Shown here: piece by piece, positions 24,501-36,365 of the stretch | How positions within the stretch are numbered: position 1 is the first letter of the stretch | Layout of the letters: every line of letters begins with the position of its first letter | NCBI GenBank assembly: GCA_019633425.1 | Contig: WSUB01000080.1 | Location: 1-64,000 of the forward strand | Direction: 5' to 3' | DNA from: Tulasnella sp. 424 | Lineage: Eukaryota > Basidiomycota > Agaricomycetes > Cantharellales > Tulasnellaceae | DNA: 64,000 nucleotides | The notes under the pieces: generated by a model | Seen by the model: the letters and a program-made list of their open reading frames with translations, nothing else | Database searches by the model: none | Told to the model about the DNA's origin: nothing | Made by a program: the position numbers and the translations under genes

Positions 24501-27500
24501 TACGCAACGCAAAAAAGAAATGCCATCGCCACAAAGCGAGAAAAGAAAGTGTTCGAAGCAGCAAGCACATGTGATTGGAACTTCTTCTTCGGAACGATGC
24601 ACTTTTGGGAGAGAGAGAGCGCGAGGGTTTAGAAGGAGAGGGAAAAAGGATAGTTGGAGGAAGGGTGCTTCGACACATGCTGTGCAGGACACCGTGACGC
24701 GCACTATCAATCTTTTTTCATTCTGGCGTTCCGGTCAACGGTCAAAAAGCTTGTTCGGTAGACCCAAAGGGCAAGTATAATCTTGAAGGGTCCCGGAAAA
24801 GCCTATATGTACAACCTGGCTTAAGGGGGAGGAACAGCACGCTAAATGGGAGCTCCCCGTTACTGCTGTAAAGATGACGGGCGGGACAGTTGGTGAGCTC
24901 GGACCGATGCGATGGGAAAATGTGCGTATTCCTGCCCCTGCTGCTGTGACGAGAGAATCCCGTTTTCGTCTTGCGGCATCTCAAGAAAGTGTTGTTTTGG
25001 AACTTTGTACCGTCCGATGGGATATTTTCCTTCGGTCATCTTTCTCTCTATGTGTGCGCGCGCGGGAGAGAGATGCAACACCAGCTCGCTCCGGCCTCAT
25101 GTTCCGTGAAAAAAGAAGAGTAGAAGAAGCTCCTTACATACTCGCCCTGCTATCATGGGACTTTGCGCCTATTCACTGGGTTTCGGGGACCCCAGGGGCT
25201 GCCCCCCCTCCGCTCAGGATCCAACGAGTCCCAGGTTTTCTTGGGTTTGCAGAGAGAGCGAAGCTGTGAGCTCAGCTAGGAGAAATAATGGATCTCACTT
25301 TCCTCCGGCCGGGTTTCGGCAGCTCCGATCTACTGGCACAATCGGTCAAAGGGGGTGGGTGGGTGGTGTGGCAAAGAAACTAAACGGAGCTTGGAACTAT
25401 CCGGTAGTGGTGGGACCTTGGCGACGAGGCTGTCTCAAGGTTGAGCTGCGCACCCACCGCGAAGCGTTGGAGGAGCTCGGGAAACTTGCGGCTCAAGATC
25501 CGTCCCCGACGCAGTTCGGAAATCCGAGCAACTAGGGAAGATTGAAAGACGTATCACTAGAGTAAAAAAAAAAAATCAACTAATGAAACAAACAGCAACC
25601 ACACCGCTCGAATGCATGACCTTTTTCTCCACCCTCCTCCCAGAACCATCAACTTTACCGCTGTGGATACCATACACACACCAATCTTCATTGTTGGATC
25701 TACTTTGGGACTTTGCCTTGTTGAAACAACGAGTTTTTTGGTCCTATCTATACTCCGACGTGTCGTTCGGCCGTGAAGACTATTGGGCTCGTCCATCGGC
25801 AACTTATGGTGCTATCTCTCCCATACGGCGCCGGAGGGCTTCTTGTGATGCTTGGGAAATACCACAAGTCCTGACCTCTCACGCCAAATCCATCGCCCAT
25901 AATTTCTCTTTGCTTGGTTCGCTATTGTCTGCTACGGGGGTGTGCTTCTCGGCCGATTTATTTTGTGGGTCTAATTACAACAAAGTAGTACCAAAAAAAA
26001 ACACTACTCATCGCGTCCCACAAAATACGCGCCCCTAATACACGATAAGGAAGAGGAGAGTTTCGTTTCAAGGGATAGTGGGTGGGTTTTCAGGGCCCGA
26101 AGGTCGACTTCTTGCGGCGATCGCAAGAAGGCTTGTCCTTTGGCAACTCCAACCCTCTCACCCTTGGAGAGATTGATTTCAAGTTGCTTGAAATTCCAAG
26201 GTTTCGCCAATACTACACCCTTGAACTTCTCCGTTAATTGGTGAAATGGGGTGTTTGCCCCCCTTTATCCTTGCAGTGGGATTTGAGAGCTTCTCAAGCA
26301 GGTTGCCATGCGCCTCTTCATGCCGGTCGCTGCCATCAACTTGATCGATCGCCGAAGACCCGCATGGTTCTTATGAGCGCTGATGTAGTTTATGACGAAA
26401 GTTATGTTTCTCAGTCGACAACAAAGGGATGTGATTTCATTTCACCGCTCTCTTATTCGAAATCCAAAAGCCCTCTGCCCTTTAGAGAGGGGAAACCCGT
26501 CTCCTGACGTGTTATTCCAGAAAAGTCAGAACTCGTGTTGTAAGCGCGAAACGGGGCTTCGCGAGGATCTCGACCTTGTGATCAGCTTCACACAAACACA
26601 CGCACTCCTGCTTCTACAATGTTGGGGCGGGTGTCCTCTAGGCGTGACATCGCCTTCCTTGGCTGAGAACCTCATGTATCTCGCAAGTTTCTGAAAGGTC
26701 CCCCCCTCCTCTTTCGGTGACCCCCTAGGTTGGGAACGGAGCTTGCCCCCCGACCGGCCAATCGATGCCACGCCGCACTCGTACCAAACCAAACTTGAAA
26801 TCGAAACACGGACCGCCTCTGATTGTCAACAACCGGAATTCGTTTAGAACCTTACCTGCTCTGGGAAAGTATCGATCGTGTTCTGTTCGGCGTAATAAGG
26901 AAAGGCCAACCGATCTCGTTGCTGCGTTGACAGCGCGATTCAACGCTCAGCGAAGGGTAGGCCGCTGCGCGATACGACGACCGATCAATTTCCAAGGTCG
27001 CAGTTCCATGAACCCAATCGAGTGTTGCTCTTTCTGCATATCGGTCTTGCCGGTGTACACAAAGTTCCGCCTCTCCCACCCCAGGCTCCGAATAGGTTGT
27101 GAATCAGACAACATATTAACCCACCCCATCATGCGTATAGCTCCTGTGGCGGCCATCAGTGAATGATGGAGTCCTTAAAGCTCCCGTAGCTCGGTCAAGG
27201 CCCGGCGACCGGCTGGGGGAATGAGACATATACGTATTTACTAAGGAGCGATTTCGAAAACGAAAGCGGTGAATAGCATTAGCGCCAGGGGTTGAGCGAT
27301 TTGTGAGCTTATTCGGCTCAACAGTTTAGCAGTTGAAGCAGATCTCGATATCAGAATTAGTTCCAAAAGTTCGTTACGGGAATACACATACCATGGATTT
27401 AGGTCATTTTAGGAAGGATCTCAGGGACCTTGGGTCTATAGGCTCGACCGCTTGTGCTGTATGGGGTATGTGGCATCTTGAAAAGATGCCGTGATGGAAG

Positions 27501-27937
27501 TGTAAATCCTCGCCGTAGCGCCCACGGACCTGCCCACGTGATGGATCATTGCTGTGCTGGACAGAATTCCTTGTGATGACAATGCTGTAAAAAACAGTGG
27601 ACGAGATTACACAATAAAAACAATCCAGGAGAGTCCAATACGAGAAGAGAGTTCTTGGCAGAACGAGGAAGAAAGACAGGAGATGCGAACCGCAAGGAAG
27701 ATACACAAAGGAAGCGGCACAGTGCAGAGTGACAATAATTGAAGACAATGAGGCACTGTTGCATTGCACGAAGCATGACGCTGTGCGAAGCGTGCAGGTA
27801 ATGAATTGCAGGAGGAACGGTGGAACGGGGGGGGGGGTGAGAAATGGTTTGGCGTTTGAAATCGACGATACTAGGGTAAATGAGTATCAGAATTGTCCGA
27901 CTGCGTCGAACGACCTCAGCTGCATAGTTTTGCGTAG
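21516..27937. other. 6.4 kb gene-free stretch upstream of the zinc-cluster gene
   Basis: I see no credible gene on either strand: frames are short, lack splice-linked continuation and show no known domain. The first few hundred bases before 21515 are C/T-rich on the coding strand. Pyrimidine tracts and poly-A/T runs recur, for example near 23980 and 25562. The stretch probably holds the promoter and long leader of the minus-strand regulator, and may hold non-coding transcripts that cannot be recognised by eye. Confidence 0.45.
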
Positions 27938-29074
27938 CTACGCCTGGCGGGAGGTGGACGGCTCGGGTTTGGGCGACGCCTGCCCTTCCTCGAGCTTCGC
28001 GAGCGTCTGACTGATAGCTTCGACCCTGGCCGACGGAGATCGACCAATGTTATCGTTCGATGGACTTCGACCCATTCCTAAGATGAAGCTTCGAAGACTG
28101 GATGCCACACTGACTCTCCGACTTTCACGACGGTTCGTATCTCCGCCGTGTCCGTCATCCGACATCGGAGGAGGAGGAGAATCAGGCACTTGCTGCCCTT
28201 CCCGAAGTCCTGGAAAGCCCGTGAGCAGCAGGGTGCTTCCTCTGGTGTTTCCATAAGCCGGCGGAGGCGGAGCTGCAATGATCTCGTCCTCCACGTCCCC
28301 TGTACCGCGGGTGTCCATCGCAGCCATGTAAGTCGGTAAAGGAGGCCTGTTCCATGGTGCGTATGGGATGCTTCGCCAGGACGGACTTTCTGACAGCGCT
28401 CCACTCGACTGTGGGACCCCCAGTCCACCGCGATATCTGTACCGAGGGAGGGTTCCCGGGTTCTTGTAGGCGAAGCGATCAACTCGTGCGCGAAAGACAG
28501 CGCGCTCGAGGAAGATCAGGAGAATGAGGATAGCGACGGAGAACGAGATGTGGACGAACACCAACGAGGGTGTGGCATCTCCTGGGGACATGTCGGGAGC
28601 CGAGGGATCGCTGGAGTAGCTGCTGGCCATCCTGACGTTTGCTTGAAGGACTTTGGCGGCGAACACCCAAATGACGACAACTGCACCGACTCCGACTAGG
28701 ATAGCGGCGAGTCTAAGGACAGTCGCGTTGGCCAATCCTCCGAAACGCCGATTAGGTTTTGTCGAGCGCCACGATTGGAAGACTGCGGCTTTCTGGCCGG
28801 GATCGGGGACTGGGGTCGCTCCACGGCTTCTGCTATTTGTCTCTCCACTCGGTCGATCCGATTCTCCTTGGCCTGAAGCGCTCCCCGAAGCGGACGTCGA
28901 CGCCGCGTTGGGCTCTGCTGGATGAGGTCCTGCGTTCAACACCTCCTCCGGTCCTGAAGACAAATCGACCTCGGTGTTCCTTTCAACGTATCCAAGCTCT
29001 CCGCGTTTGATCGGCAAAGCCGGTGCTTGGCGGCTCCCTTCAGCGTCCTGGTTGGTCTGGCTTGGTGTACTCAT
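27938..29074 (-). CDS. Two-helix membrane protein of unknown function
   Basis: This is a single frame of 378 residues from the ATG at 29074. An upstream in-frame ATG at 29263 would add 63 residues, but that part does not resemble the rest and may be leader. It has two hydrophobic helices, about residues 119-140 and 171-189, separated by a short Ser/Asp-rich loop. A long disordered N-terminus precedes them and a C-terminal tail with a PPPPAYG motif follows. PPxY motifs bind WW domains such as those of Rsp5-type ubiquitin ligases, so the tail may be cytosolic. I do not recognise the family. Confidence 0.7.
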   Translation of the reverse strand: MSTPSQTNQDAEGSRQAPALPIKRGELGYVERNTEVDLSSGPEEVLNAGPHPAEPNAASTSASGSASGQGESDRPSGETNSRSRGATPVPDPGQKAAVFQSWRSTKPNRRFGGLANATVLRLAAILVGVGAVVVIWVFAAKVLQANVRMASSYSSDPSAPDMSPGDATPSLVFVHISFSVAILILLIFLERAVFRARVDRFAYKNPGTLPRYRYRGGLGVPQSSGALSESPSWRSIPYAPWNRPPLPTYMAAMDTRGTGDVEDEIIAAPPPPAYGNTRGSTLLLTGFPGLREGQQVPDSPPPPMSDDGHGGDTNRRESRRVSVASSLRSFILGMGRSPSNDNIGRSPSARVEAISQTLAKLEEGQASPKPEPSTSRQA

Positions 29075-29263
29075 CGTGGATGGCGAGATTCTGGAAGAAA
29101 TGAAGGTCGAGTCGATAACACTCAAAAGAATGGTTATGAAAAGAAGAGCTGATGAAGAGAAACCTGCCCCAGGCGGTCTATGGCACAATTCAACAGCAGT
29201 CAGATTGGGGAGTGCATCAGTTCCAACTGTTCGGTTGAGATTAGAATTATTTCTGGCACTCAC

Positions 29264-29780
29264 TTGAGAAGAAACTGTTGGTTGAAAAAGAAAGGCTGAA
29301 GATGAAGAAAAGTAAAGACGACCGTCCAGCGAGTCGAGAGCACGTCAAACGTGTCGTGGAAGATAGTAGAGAGCAGAGGTCTGCGATTGGTGTCGTCCCC
29401 TGTGCGCTGGCTCGCCTTAGTGACGGTCACTCAGCGATGAAGCGGTTCTGATTATCTAACCCCGCCCCTGTCCCCGGTTCTGGGGCCCGACGGCCCCTGC
29501 TTGGCCACCGACAACACCTGCGCTCTCCCTCCCAGTCCAAATTACGATTCTCAACGACGCCAGCGATGATGCCAGACCCTCATTGCCATTTTCGCTATAC
29601 GCTTGTGCCGCAGTGCTGCCGTGGACGCGCACGCCCGATCTGCACCTCCACCGACCTCCACCAGGAGCCTACAGGTTTTAAGCCCATATTCATCGCTCGA
29701 AAAAGACTCAGAAAGACTCAGAAAACCCTCCTCTCTCAATAACTTTCTCATATAGTTTTATCCTATATTCCTCATTTGCC
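29264..29780. other. Divergent promoter region
   Basis: This lies between the membrane-protein gene (-) and the dehydrogenase gene (+). It has C-rich blocks and no supported gene. It probably carries both promoters. Confidence 0.4.
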
Positions 29781-30858
29781 ATGCCATCCCTTGCCAGCGT
29801 TCGCGAGACCAACTCGACCGTTTCCACATCGTATCGTCCCACGGCCCTTTTCGTGGGAGGAACATCCGGGGTAGGGGAAGCCACCGCGAAAGCATTTGCT
29901 AATGCGGTGAAGGGTGAGCGTTTCATTTTTGTTGTCTATTTGAAGTTTGCGCGCTGTACCTGATCCCAATATGGAAGGTCGAGCCCACATCATTTTATGC
30001 GGTCGCAACCAATCGAAAGCGGAAGAGATCATCGCCTCGTTCCCCCAAGCTTCAGAGTCCAAATACGAGTTCATTCAATGCGACGTGAGTCTGATCAAGA
30101 ACGTCGTCAAGGCGGCCGAGGAAGTCAAGAGCAAGATTAGCGGGAAACTCAATTATCTGGTCACTAGCCAGGGTATGATGACTTTCAAAGGTTACAACCC
30201 TACTAGTGAAGGGATTGACTACAAGCTATCCTTGCATTTCTATTCTCGGTGGAAGGTAACCCTGCGTCCGATCCTAGCCACTTGAACCTTGTCTGACAGA
30301 GGTCGGGTTTCAGTTTGTGGATGAACTCATGCCAAGCTTGGAAACAGCGGCCAATGAGGGAGAAGAAGCTCGCTTTATGAGTATCCTTCACCCTGCTACG
30401 GGAGACCCGCTCGATATTGAGGACCTGGGTCTCAAGAAGAAATTCACTCTTCCCCGAGCTGCAGGGCAATCAGTAACCTATAACGACCTTTTTGCCGAAG
30501 TAAGAACCAACTCGTGCCTTGCTCACTCGTGCAAATGCTGATACAAAACCAGGAATATGCGAAACGGCACCCCAACATCTCTTTCATTCACGCATTCCCG
30601 GGCTTCACTCGAACATCGATAGGACGCAACCTGCCATGGTATACTTTACCGATCAAACCTGTCGTCCACGTCCTCTCAAGGTCTCAAGACGACTCGGGCC
30701 AATACCTGTGCTTCGTGTTGCTTAGCTCCGCGTACAAGTCTGGTGGATTTTTGGTCGACGAGAAGGGCGAGCAGCAATCACCCAAGGAGAATCTGGCGAG
30801 CGAGGAAGGCAGAGAAGCACTTCTGAAGCACTATGCTGAAACCGTTAGCATCGCCTGA
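29781..30858 (+). CDS. Short-chain dehydrogenase/reductase (SDR)
   Basis: Exons are 29781-29913, 29978-30255, 30314-30499 and 30553-30858, giving 300 residues. The Rossmann dinucleotide motif GGTSGVG is at residues 26-32, followed by an LCGRN strand end and a CDVS segment that fit the NAD(P) and adenine contacts. A TSQGMM segment stands where most SDRs have NNAG, and a YNDL helix holds the likely catalytic Tyr. The layout matches the fungal retinol-dehydrogenase-like SDR group with LHFYSRWKF. The substrate cannot be inferred. The usual YxxxK is not clear, so catalysis should be checked. No biosynthetic cluster surrounds it. Confidence 0.85.
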
Positions 30859-31140
30859 TTGCGAGGCACTTTCAAGTCACGCTTGTAATCATATGACCTT
30901 ACAAACTCCGAACGCTGTACTCGTGACCTATGATCGGTTGTGTGTGATCGTCGCCTACCTTGCCATACGTATACATAATCGGGGGTGTACCACCCAACAT
31001 TCGGAACTAACTATACAGTCTTACATGTGAGGCATTAAAGTAAAATGAAGGAACGACATGAGACAAAATGGAGGCTGGCCCACCGAGTCGTTGGGTGAGA
31101 CAGAGGCATAAGGATTTCAGGAACCAGAATTGCATGTTAT

Positions 31141-32869
31141 TTACCGAGGTTGGAAAACGAGTCGCTGGAGTGACAGCAGAAATGTCTGTCAGCGTCGACG
31201 AACGCCCTGAGATCGTCGTCTCCATGCACGTACCGCAGGCTTATATGTGTAGCTGCCCGAAGATTGTGATTTCCCATGATGAGACACGAATTTGTCGTAG
31301 TCCCCAACCAGTCTGATTTGAGGGTCTTGCGGCTGCACTCCCACAGTTTCGATTATGACTGGTGTGAGCCGGCGATACACTGCGGTGTTCCTGCGCGTCA
31401 GCATTGATTAGATATTTCCAAGGAGACGGGTCCACGTACCTCCGCCTTGAGCATCGTAATAACGAACTCCAATCGAGCCGTCTGGATATATATTCCAAAC
31501 AAAAGGCTGAATCGAGCCTTTGTTGTCTTGCAGGGTGCATGACATCCAGCCCGAGTATGGAGTTGGAGCTGTTGAAGCGACGATCCAGGCAGCGCTGTGA
31601 GGATGTAAACAGACTGAATGAGCGCCTTTGAAATGGAAAGTAGTAGGTTCAACAAGAGGCGTACTCTGTCTGCGATGATCCCGTGTAATCGGAGGACCAC
31701 GCTATGGCCAACCAGTGATGAACGCCAATGGGGTGCTTTTTTAACCCGAAAGCATATTAGCATCCCCCCCCCCACCATAGGAACAGCGGCTTAAACGTAC
31801 CCGGAGCTTGAGTCCAGAAGTATCATCTGATGGATCAAACACCATTTTCGAGGCTACAAGCGAGTTTGCAGAAGGTCCAAAGCAACCCGGGCCGCCCGTA
31901 GAACGAGAGAGATAGACAGGTTGCTGGTTCCAGGTGATGACTCGGACGTATCCCTCGGTGGCTTTATTCAGGTCAATAGGTTTCATTAATCGGATTGACA
32001 GAGTTGGACTTGAAGGTGGAGGGTGTGTTATGGATGAGGGAGACCCTGGACTTGGCGGTTGAGACGAGGGGAGGTTCGAAGTCGTTGGTATTTCGGGTGA
32101 AGGTGGTAACGAAGGTTCGGCGGTGAGTACTGGTGCTGGTGTGGGGATCGTTGGATCGAAGGAAGACTTTGATTCTCTGTTGATGGTTAGCGGCCCAGTC
32201 AGCATTCCACCCCTATATGGACCCCGGGAGTTATATTTCACCTTTGAGAGAAGTCGTACACCCTCGAGAACATTTGTTGTTCAATACAGGGAGGCGGGTT
32301 AGCGGGTGTGGTTGGGATACTCGCGCTGCAAAACGTAGTAAAGTATTTGGGTACGTTAGTGCTGTCGCGCCTCTTGGTTGGGAGTGGAGAACTTGCCTCA
32401 GATCCCTCGTTGTTGGGAACCTTTCCGCCAACGCGACCTTCAAAAGGTCCCAATTGTTCCTGGTCTCAGCGTCAAGTTCGTTTTCGTACCACTCCTTCGC
32501 ATTGCCAACCATGCAGAATCCGGCGAGCCCAGCTTTCCAACGTTCATCGGACTCCTTGGCTCGTTGATGGGCGAACTGCCAGATGTTGCGAATGAATGTC
32601 TTGCATTCCTCCGCATCTCGACCGGAGAATGTGAATGGAGGTTTCGGCGGCGTCGACGGCGCAGTCTGTGGTGGTGGGGGAGCAGGTTGGCTCTTGAATA
32701 TCGAGTCCGACGAGACCGGAGGAGGGAACCGCGACGGAGGCGCGGGCTGCTCCTCCTTGGTTTCTATATATTGACGTCAGAGATCTGATTATGACGAGAT
32801 TATATATAGAAACTTACTACTTCCAAAAACCTTACGGAAGAAAGATTTTCGTTCTTTTCCTTGGGACAT
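31141..32869 (-). CDS. Gag-like domain protein with novel C-terminal domain
   Basis: Exons on the minus strand are 32869-32818, 32763-32397, 32326-31801, 31701-31440, 31379-31234 and 31185-31141, giving 465 residues. Intron 2 is GC-AG (GAG then GCAAGT, branch CACTAAC, acceptor TTTTGCAG), and only this splice keeps the frame. Residues of about 50-135 follow the retrotransposon Gag/capsid pattern: FTFSGRDAEECKTFI, an LAGFCMVGNAKEWYE core, then NNWDLLKVALAERF. A Pro/Ser-rich linker follows, then about 200 residues of a Trp/Gly/Tyr-rich, probably beta, domain that I do not recognise. There is no zinc knuckle, protease, polymerase or flanking LTR. Six exons in an open frame point to a host gene made from a Gag domain. 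The function is unknown. Confidence 0.7.
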
Positions 32870-33888
32870 GGTACGCTTTCTGCCGCAGCGAGGGCTTGGG
32901 TATAGAATGTTCTTGTGCTGGTGGTTGATGTGAAACGAGGAAGGACTGGTTTTGGTTCAGCTGAGCACCACGCCTTGTGCATCTGTCAAGGACTGGACAA
33001 GATGCCTTGTTCCAATTCGGCAAAAATCGCTCCCAATGTGTCCATATGCTGCGGTGGCTGTGTTTCGGCTTCTGAGCACCGCTATCATTATAATCCAATC
33101 GATAGGAGTCGAAGCAGGCGAATCAAAAGATAAAAGCCATTGACGTGATTCATATCTAGGTTCTTCTGCATGTCGACGAAGCAATGGAATTTAAAAATAC
33201 CTGGAGTCGTGGCTGATTATCGGGACGGGCCGCGGTACAATCACAGGGACTGTTATCCATCGAGCGGAGCTGAATTGAGGGCAAAAATATCAGGTCTGGC
33301 ATGCCTCCCGAGCGTTAAAATATTCATTATCGTCTAATGCGAAGGAGAGGCTGATATGTTGGTGTTTCTCAAATTTGGCCGACATGCATGTCCTCCGGGT
33401 CGCAAAATAGGTTCGATTGAGACGAACCCCTCGCAAAGCTGGCGAGCAAAATTCAAGTTTCTAGCGAGGTTGTGGGGATCTCAATTCGCTAGGTCCGGGT
33501 TCGTGGGGTCGTTTAAGGACTCGCCTTAGTTGCGGTTGGCTGAAAGCTGCAAGAAAAGGTGAACCGTTCCGTCAATCCTCCCCCGAAGTTAACTCTTATG
33601 GCTAGACAACTTGAGTCGGTCGACTCCTTGAACCGTTCGCACCCTATGGTTTCCTGCTCGCGGTGCATGCAGGGGCGAGGGATCACCCCAGCCTGGTGGT
33701 TATCAGTATCAAGACTCCTGAATATGTCTCCTCGCTATCATATAGTTCGCCCATTACGTATATATTTGTGTGTGTGCAAGGTAGTGGGCGTCCGAACTTT
33801 GACTGACAGAAATGAACGAAGGCGACTGAGCGACTGTGGTCTAGGTTCGAATGTCGGGCCGTGAACAAACAAACCTCCCTGTTCCCGC
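32870..33888. other. Divergent intergenic region
   Basis: This lies between the Gag-like gene (-) and ALG13 (+), about 1 kb long. Short frames on both strands show no splice-supported continuation and no domain. I see no gene. Confidence 0.45.
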
Positions 33889-34547
33889 ATGTCACCACCG
33901 GCCGTCAAACGTGCATTCGTCACTGTGGGCTCAACAAAGTTTGATGCTCTCATTCAACAAGTTCTTAACGATGCGACGATCCAAGCTTTCCTAAAAAATA
34001 GCTTCACCGACTTGGTGGTTCAAGCGGGGAATAGCGTGTTGCCAGCTACCTGGAATCTCATTGGGAAGGATCTCAAGAAAGACGTCGACGGCCTGACAAT
34101 TACTGTCTGGAGATTCAAAGCGTCTCTGAAAGAGGAGATCGACGGTGCCGATCTAGTTATTAGCCATGCTGGTGCGTGTCTCTGCCCTCATGCCGCCGGT
34201 TCTTCGCACTCGATTGATTGGCAACGACATGTCATAGGTTCTGGGACGATCCTCGACACCCTCAGGGCAGGAAAGCAACTCATTGTCATTCCTAACAACA
34301 CTTTGCTGGACGATCATCAAACGGAGTTGGCAGAAGCACTTCATGAACGGGGACATCTTATTGCGGCTTCCGTCGGGTAAGTCGACTTCTTGGAGACTGA
34401 ACCTTTTCCCGAGTTCATATGCGGTTATTTAGAACACTATGTGAAGCGATCGGCACCTCAGCCAATCGGCCTCCGGAACGGTTCCCGGAGCTGGATTTAA
34501 CAGCCTTCAGTAGGATTGTTGACGAAGAAATGGGCTTTGCGTGGTAA
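33889..34547 (+). CDS. ALG13: UDP-GlcNAc transferase catalytic subunit Alg13
   Basis: Exons are 33889-34171, 34238-34376 and 34433-34547, giving 178 residues, close to the yeast size. The start has the glycosyltransferase-28-like AFVTVGSTKFDALI. The C-terminal half has ADLVISHAGSGT spanning the first intron, then VIPNNTLLDDHQTELAEAL, the donor-sugar binding segment of the family. Alg13 pairs with the membrane protein Alg14 on the cytosolic face of the ER and adds the second GlcNAc of the dolichol-linked oligosaccharide. No Alg14 gene is adjacent. The gene is convergent with copy 5 of the small four-exon family. Confidence 0.92.
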
Positions 34548-34831
34548 TTTTAGCATCACTGCGTCACACCGCGTTTTGCACGCCGTTCTCAGAACCATCG
34601 GTCGACCTATTTTCGGGGGTTTCCTCCCTGGGGTGACTTTGGAGAGGTCGCTGAGCGGTGGCACCGCTGCGACGGGTGTCGAAAAGGAAAGAGTGTAGTA
34701 AATCAAATGACAAAATACATCCTGCAATCTAGAATGAGCCCAGCCGCCAAACAAAGTCCTTAAAGGTTTAGCAGAAGACGAATCTAAGAAATGACAGGTG
34801 TAGGAGAGAAGGGGGGGAAAAGGGAGAACGC

Positions 34832-35424
34832 CTAGAAATCGGACTTCTTGATCTGGATGGGCTTGCTCTTCGCGTACACCTCCTTGAAGTCGCTGTCAAG
34901 GCGCAAAGAAGGGTGAGCAACATGTTCAAGGTTCGATCCCCTGAGTAAAATTTAAACGGTACACACTTGTTGTTCACGAGAGCAAGCTCATATTTTCTAT
35001 AAGATTTGGGATTGATAGTTCAATATCTTCGAAGTCCTTGCTTTCAGGATTGCAAATTCCACTTACCCGGGGGCGTCTTTAAGAGAAGTGATGACGACGT
35101 TTGTGGAAAGCTTTCCTGTGGGCCCTTCTCCAAGGGCGAACTGATCCTTCTGGAGCACGATGATGTCGTCAGTGCCGACCTTGATGACTGCGACGGCGAA
35201 TCTTCACGATCCAGAGCAAGATGTCACTATGAGCTTTCAAAGCAAGCAGCCAGGGTTATTACTACGCACTCGTCTGGGCTGTTCCTCTCATAGGTCCATG
35301 AGTACCACAGCATGACTGGCTGGGTTTTCATGATGGAGACGGAAGTGACCTTGAAACCGGCCTTGCTGGACGAGCCCTTCGACTTGGATTTGGGAGTGCG
35401 AGCGACGACAACAGTGGGGGCCAT
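34832..35424 (-). CDS. Small four-exon beta-sandwich-like protein, copy 5 (inverted, old)
   Basis: Exons on the minus strand are 35424-35270, 35201-35067, 34996-34967 and 34892-34832, giving 126 residues. Exons 2-4 are 135, 30 and 61 bp, exactly as in the tandem copies, and intron phases agree. The N-terminus is longer and Lys/Ser-rich, and the core is strongly diverged (PGKYELALVN, ending IKKSDF). It has no signal peptide and no cysteine. A TATAAATA box lies at 35555-35562 on this strand. Clean frame and splice sites show a preserved, old paralog. Confidence 0.85.
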
Positions 35425-36365
35425 TGAAGAAAGTGAAGTAAAAAGAGTAAAAAGTAAAAGTAATGTAAAAAAGGGGGGGAAGAAAGTGAAGAAAGTGGAA
35501 AAGAGAAGTAGAAAGGCTTGAAGAATGAGGCCAAGGATGGGTTTGGTAGGACGATATTTATAGGACCGCTCAGACCTATCGATCCATCTTGTTTGCCCAA
35601 GAAGGGTCGGAATATCTTGCCCGTGGGCTGTACAGCTGTTGACCATAATCTGCAGTGGAAGGGCAATGGAAGCCTTCTCGACCTTGCGACTTCTCCAACG
35701 GGCATGGAATGTGTAACCGTTCCCAAATGAACGCGATGCCAAGTTGAGAGTTTTATGTGAGGTCGGAACGCTTGGCAATGCCCGATAGGGTATTTCGGAG
35801 CGCTAAGGGTGTGAGCCCTTGGGAGCTTCTAGACGCGTTTTCCGTATTCGTCCGGCGTTCAAGCTTTACTACGATGGTGATCAATCGGTTACTGGAAGGG
35901 ATGGAGCGTCGATGTAGAGCGATATATTCGAGTTATTTTATCATGTGCATATTGATTGACAATGTGGCGGAGATGTGGCTCAGCCTTCAGGGGCAGTGTG
36001 TAACGGCAACGAGCCGACCGGCGGCGAACCGCCAAGCCTTACAAGAATGAGGTTTCAACGAAAAAACAGACGAGCGAGAGTGATTGGTCGCTTGGCCATC
36101 TCGGACAGCCTTGTCCGGAAGTAGAGGAGATTCCCGTGGACTACGCCGAATAGCTCGGTTTAGCTTGTTGTACAATATATTCACTCTATGGACATCGCAA
36201 GGTGTCCTGAAGCTGTATATACTTGAAGAGTGCGCACAGAGAATGGTGGATGGGGGAGGTAGCGATTGAAAATGAGTGCCCGAGTAATGAAGGGGGTGAA
36301 AAGTACCGTAATATATAAGTCTCTACAATACGAAGTCGAGAACCAATTTCACTATGTTGTTGACC
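35425..36365. other. Intergenic upstream of copy 5
   Basis: It contains the TATA box of copy 5 (35555-35562, minus strand) and a pyrimidine-rich leader on that strand. The rest, up to the stop of the desaturase gene, shows no gene. Confidence 0.4.

Noticed and set aside
32242..32326. A frame giving IEQQMFSRVYDFSQ with an extra intron in the Gag-like gene
   Set aside because: A recount of the bases showed the correct frame runs through without that intron and joins the downstream coding part directly.
33843..33851. GGTTCGAAT resembling a tRNA B box
   Set aside because: No matching A box, anticodon stem or acceptor pairing could be found upstream. The same holds for GGTTCGATCC near 34928.
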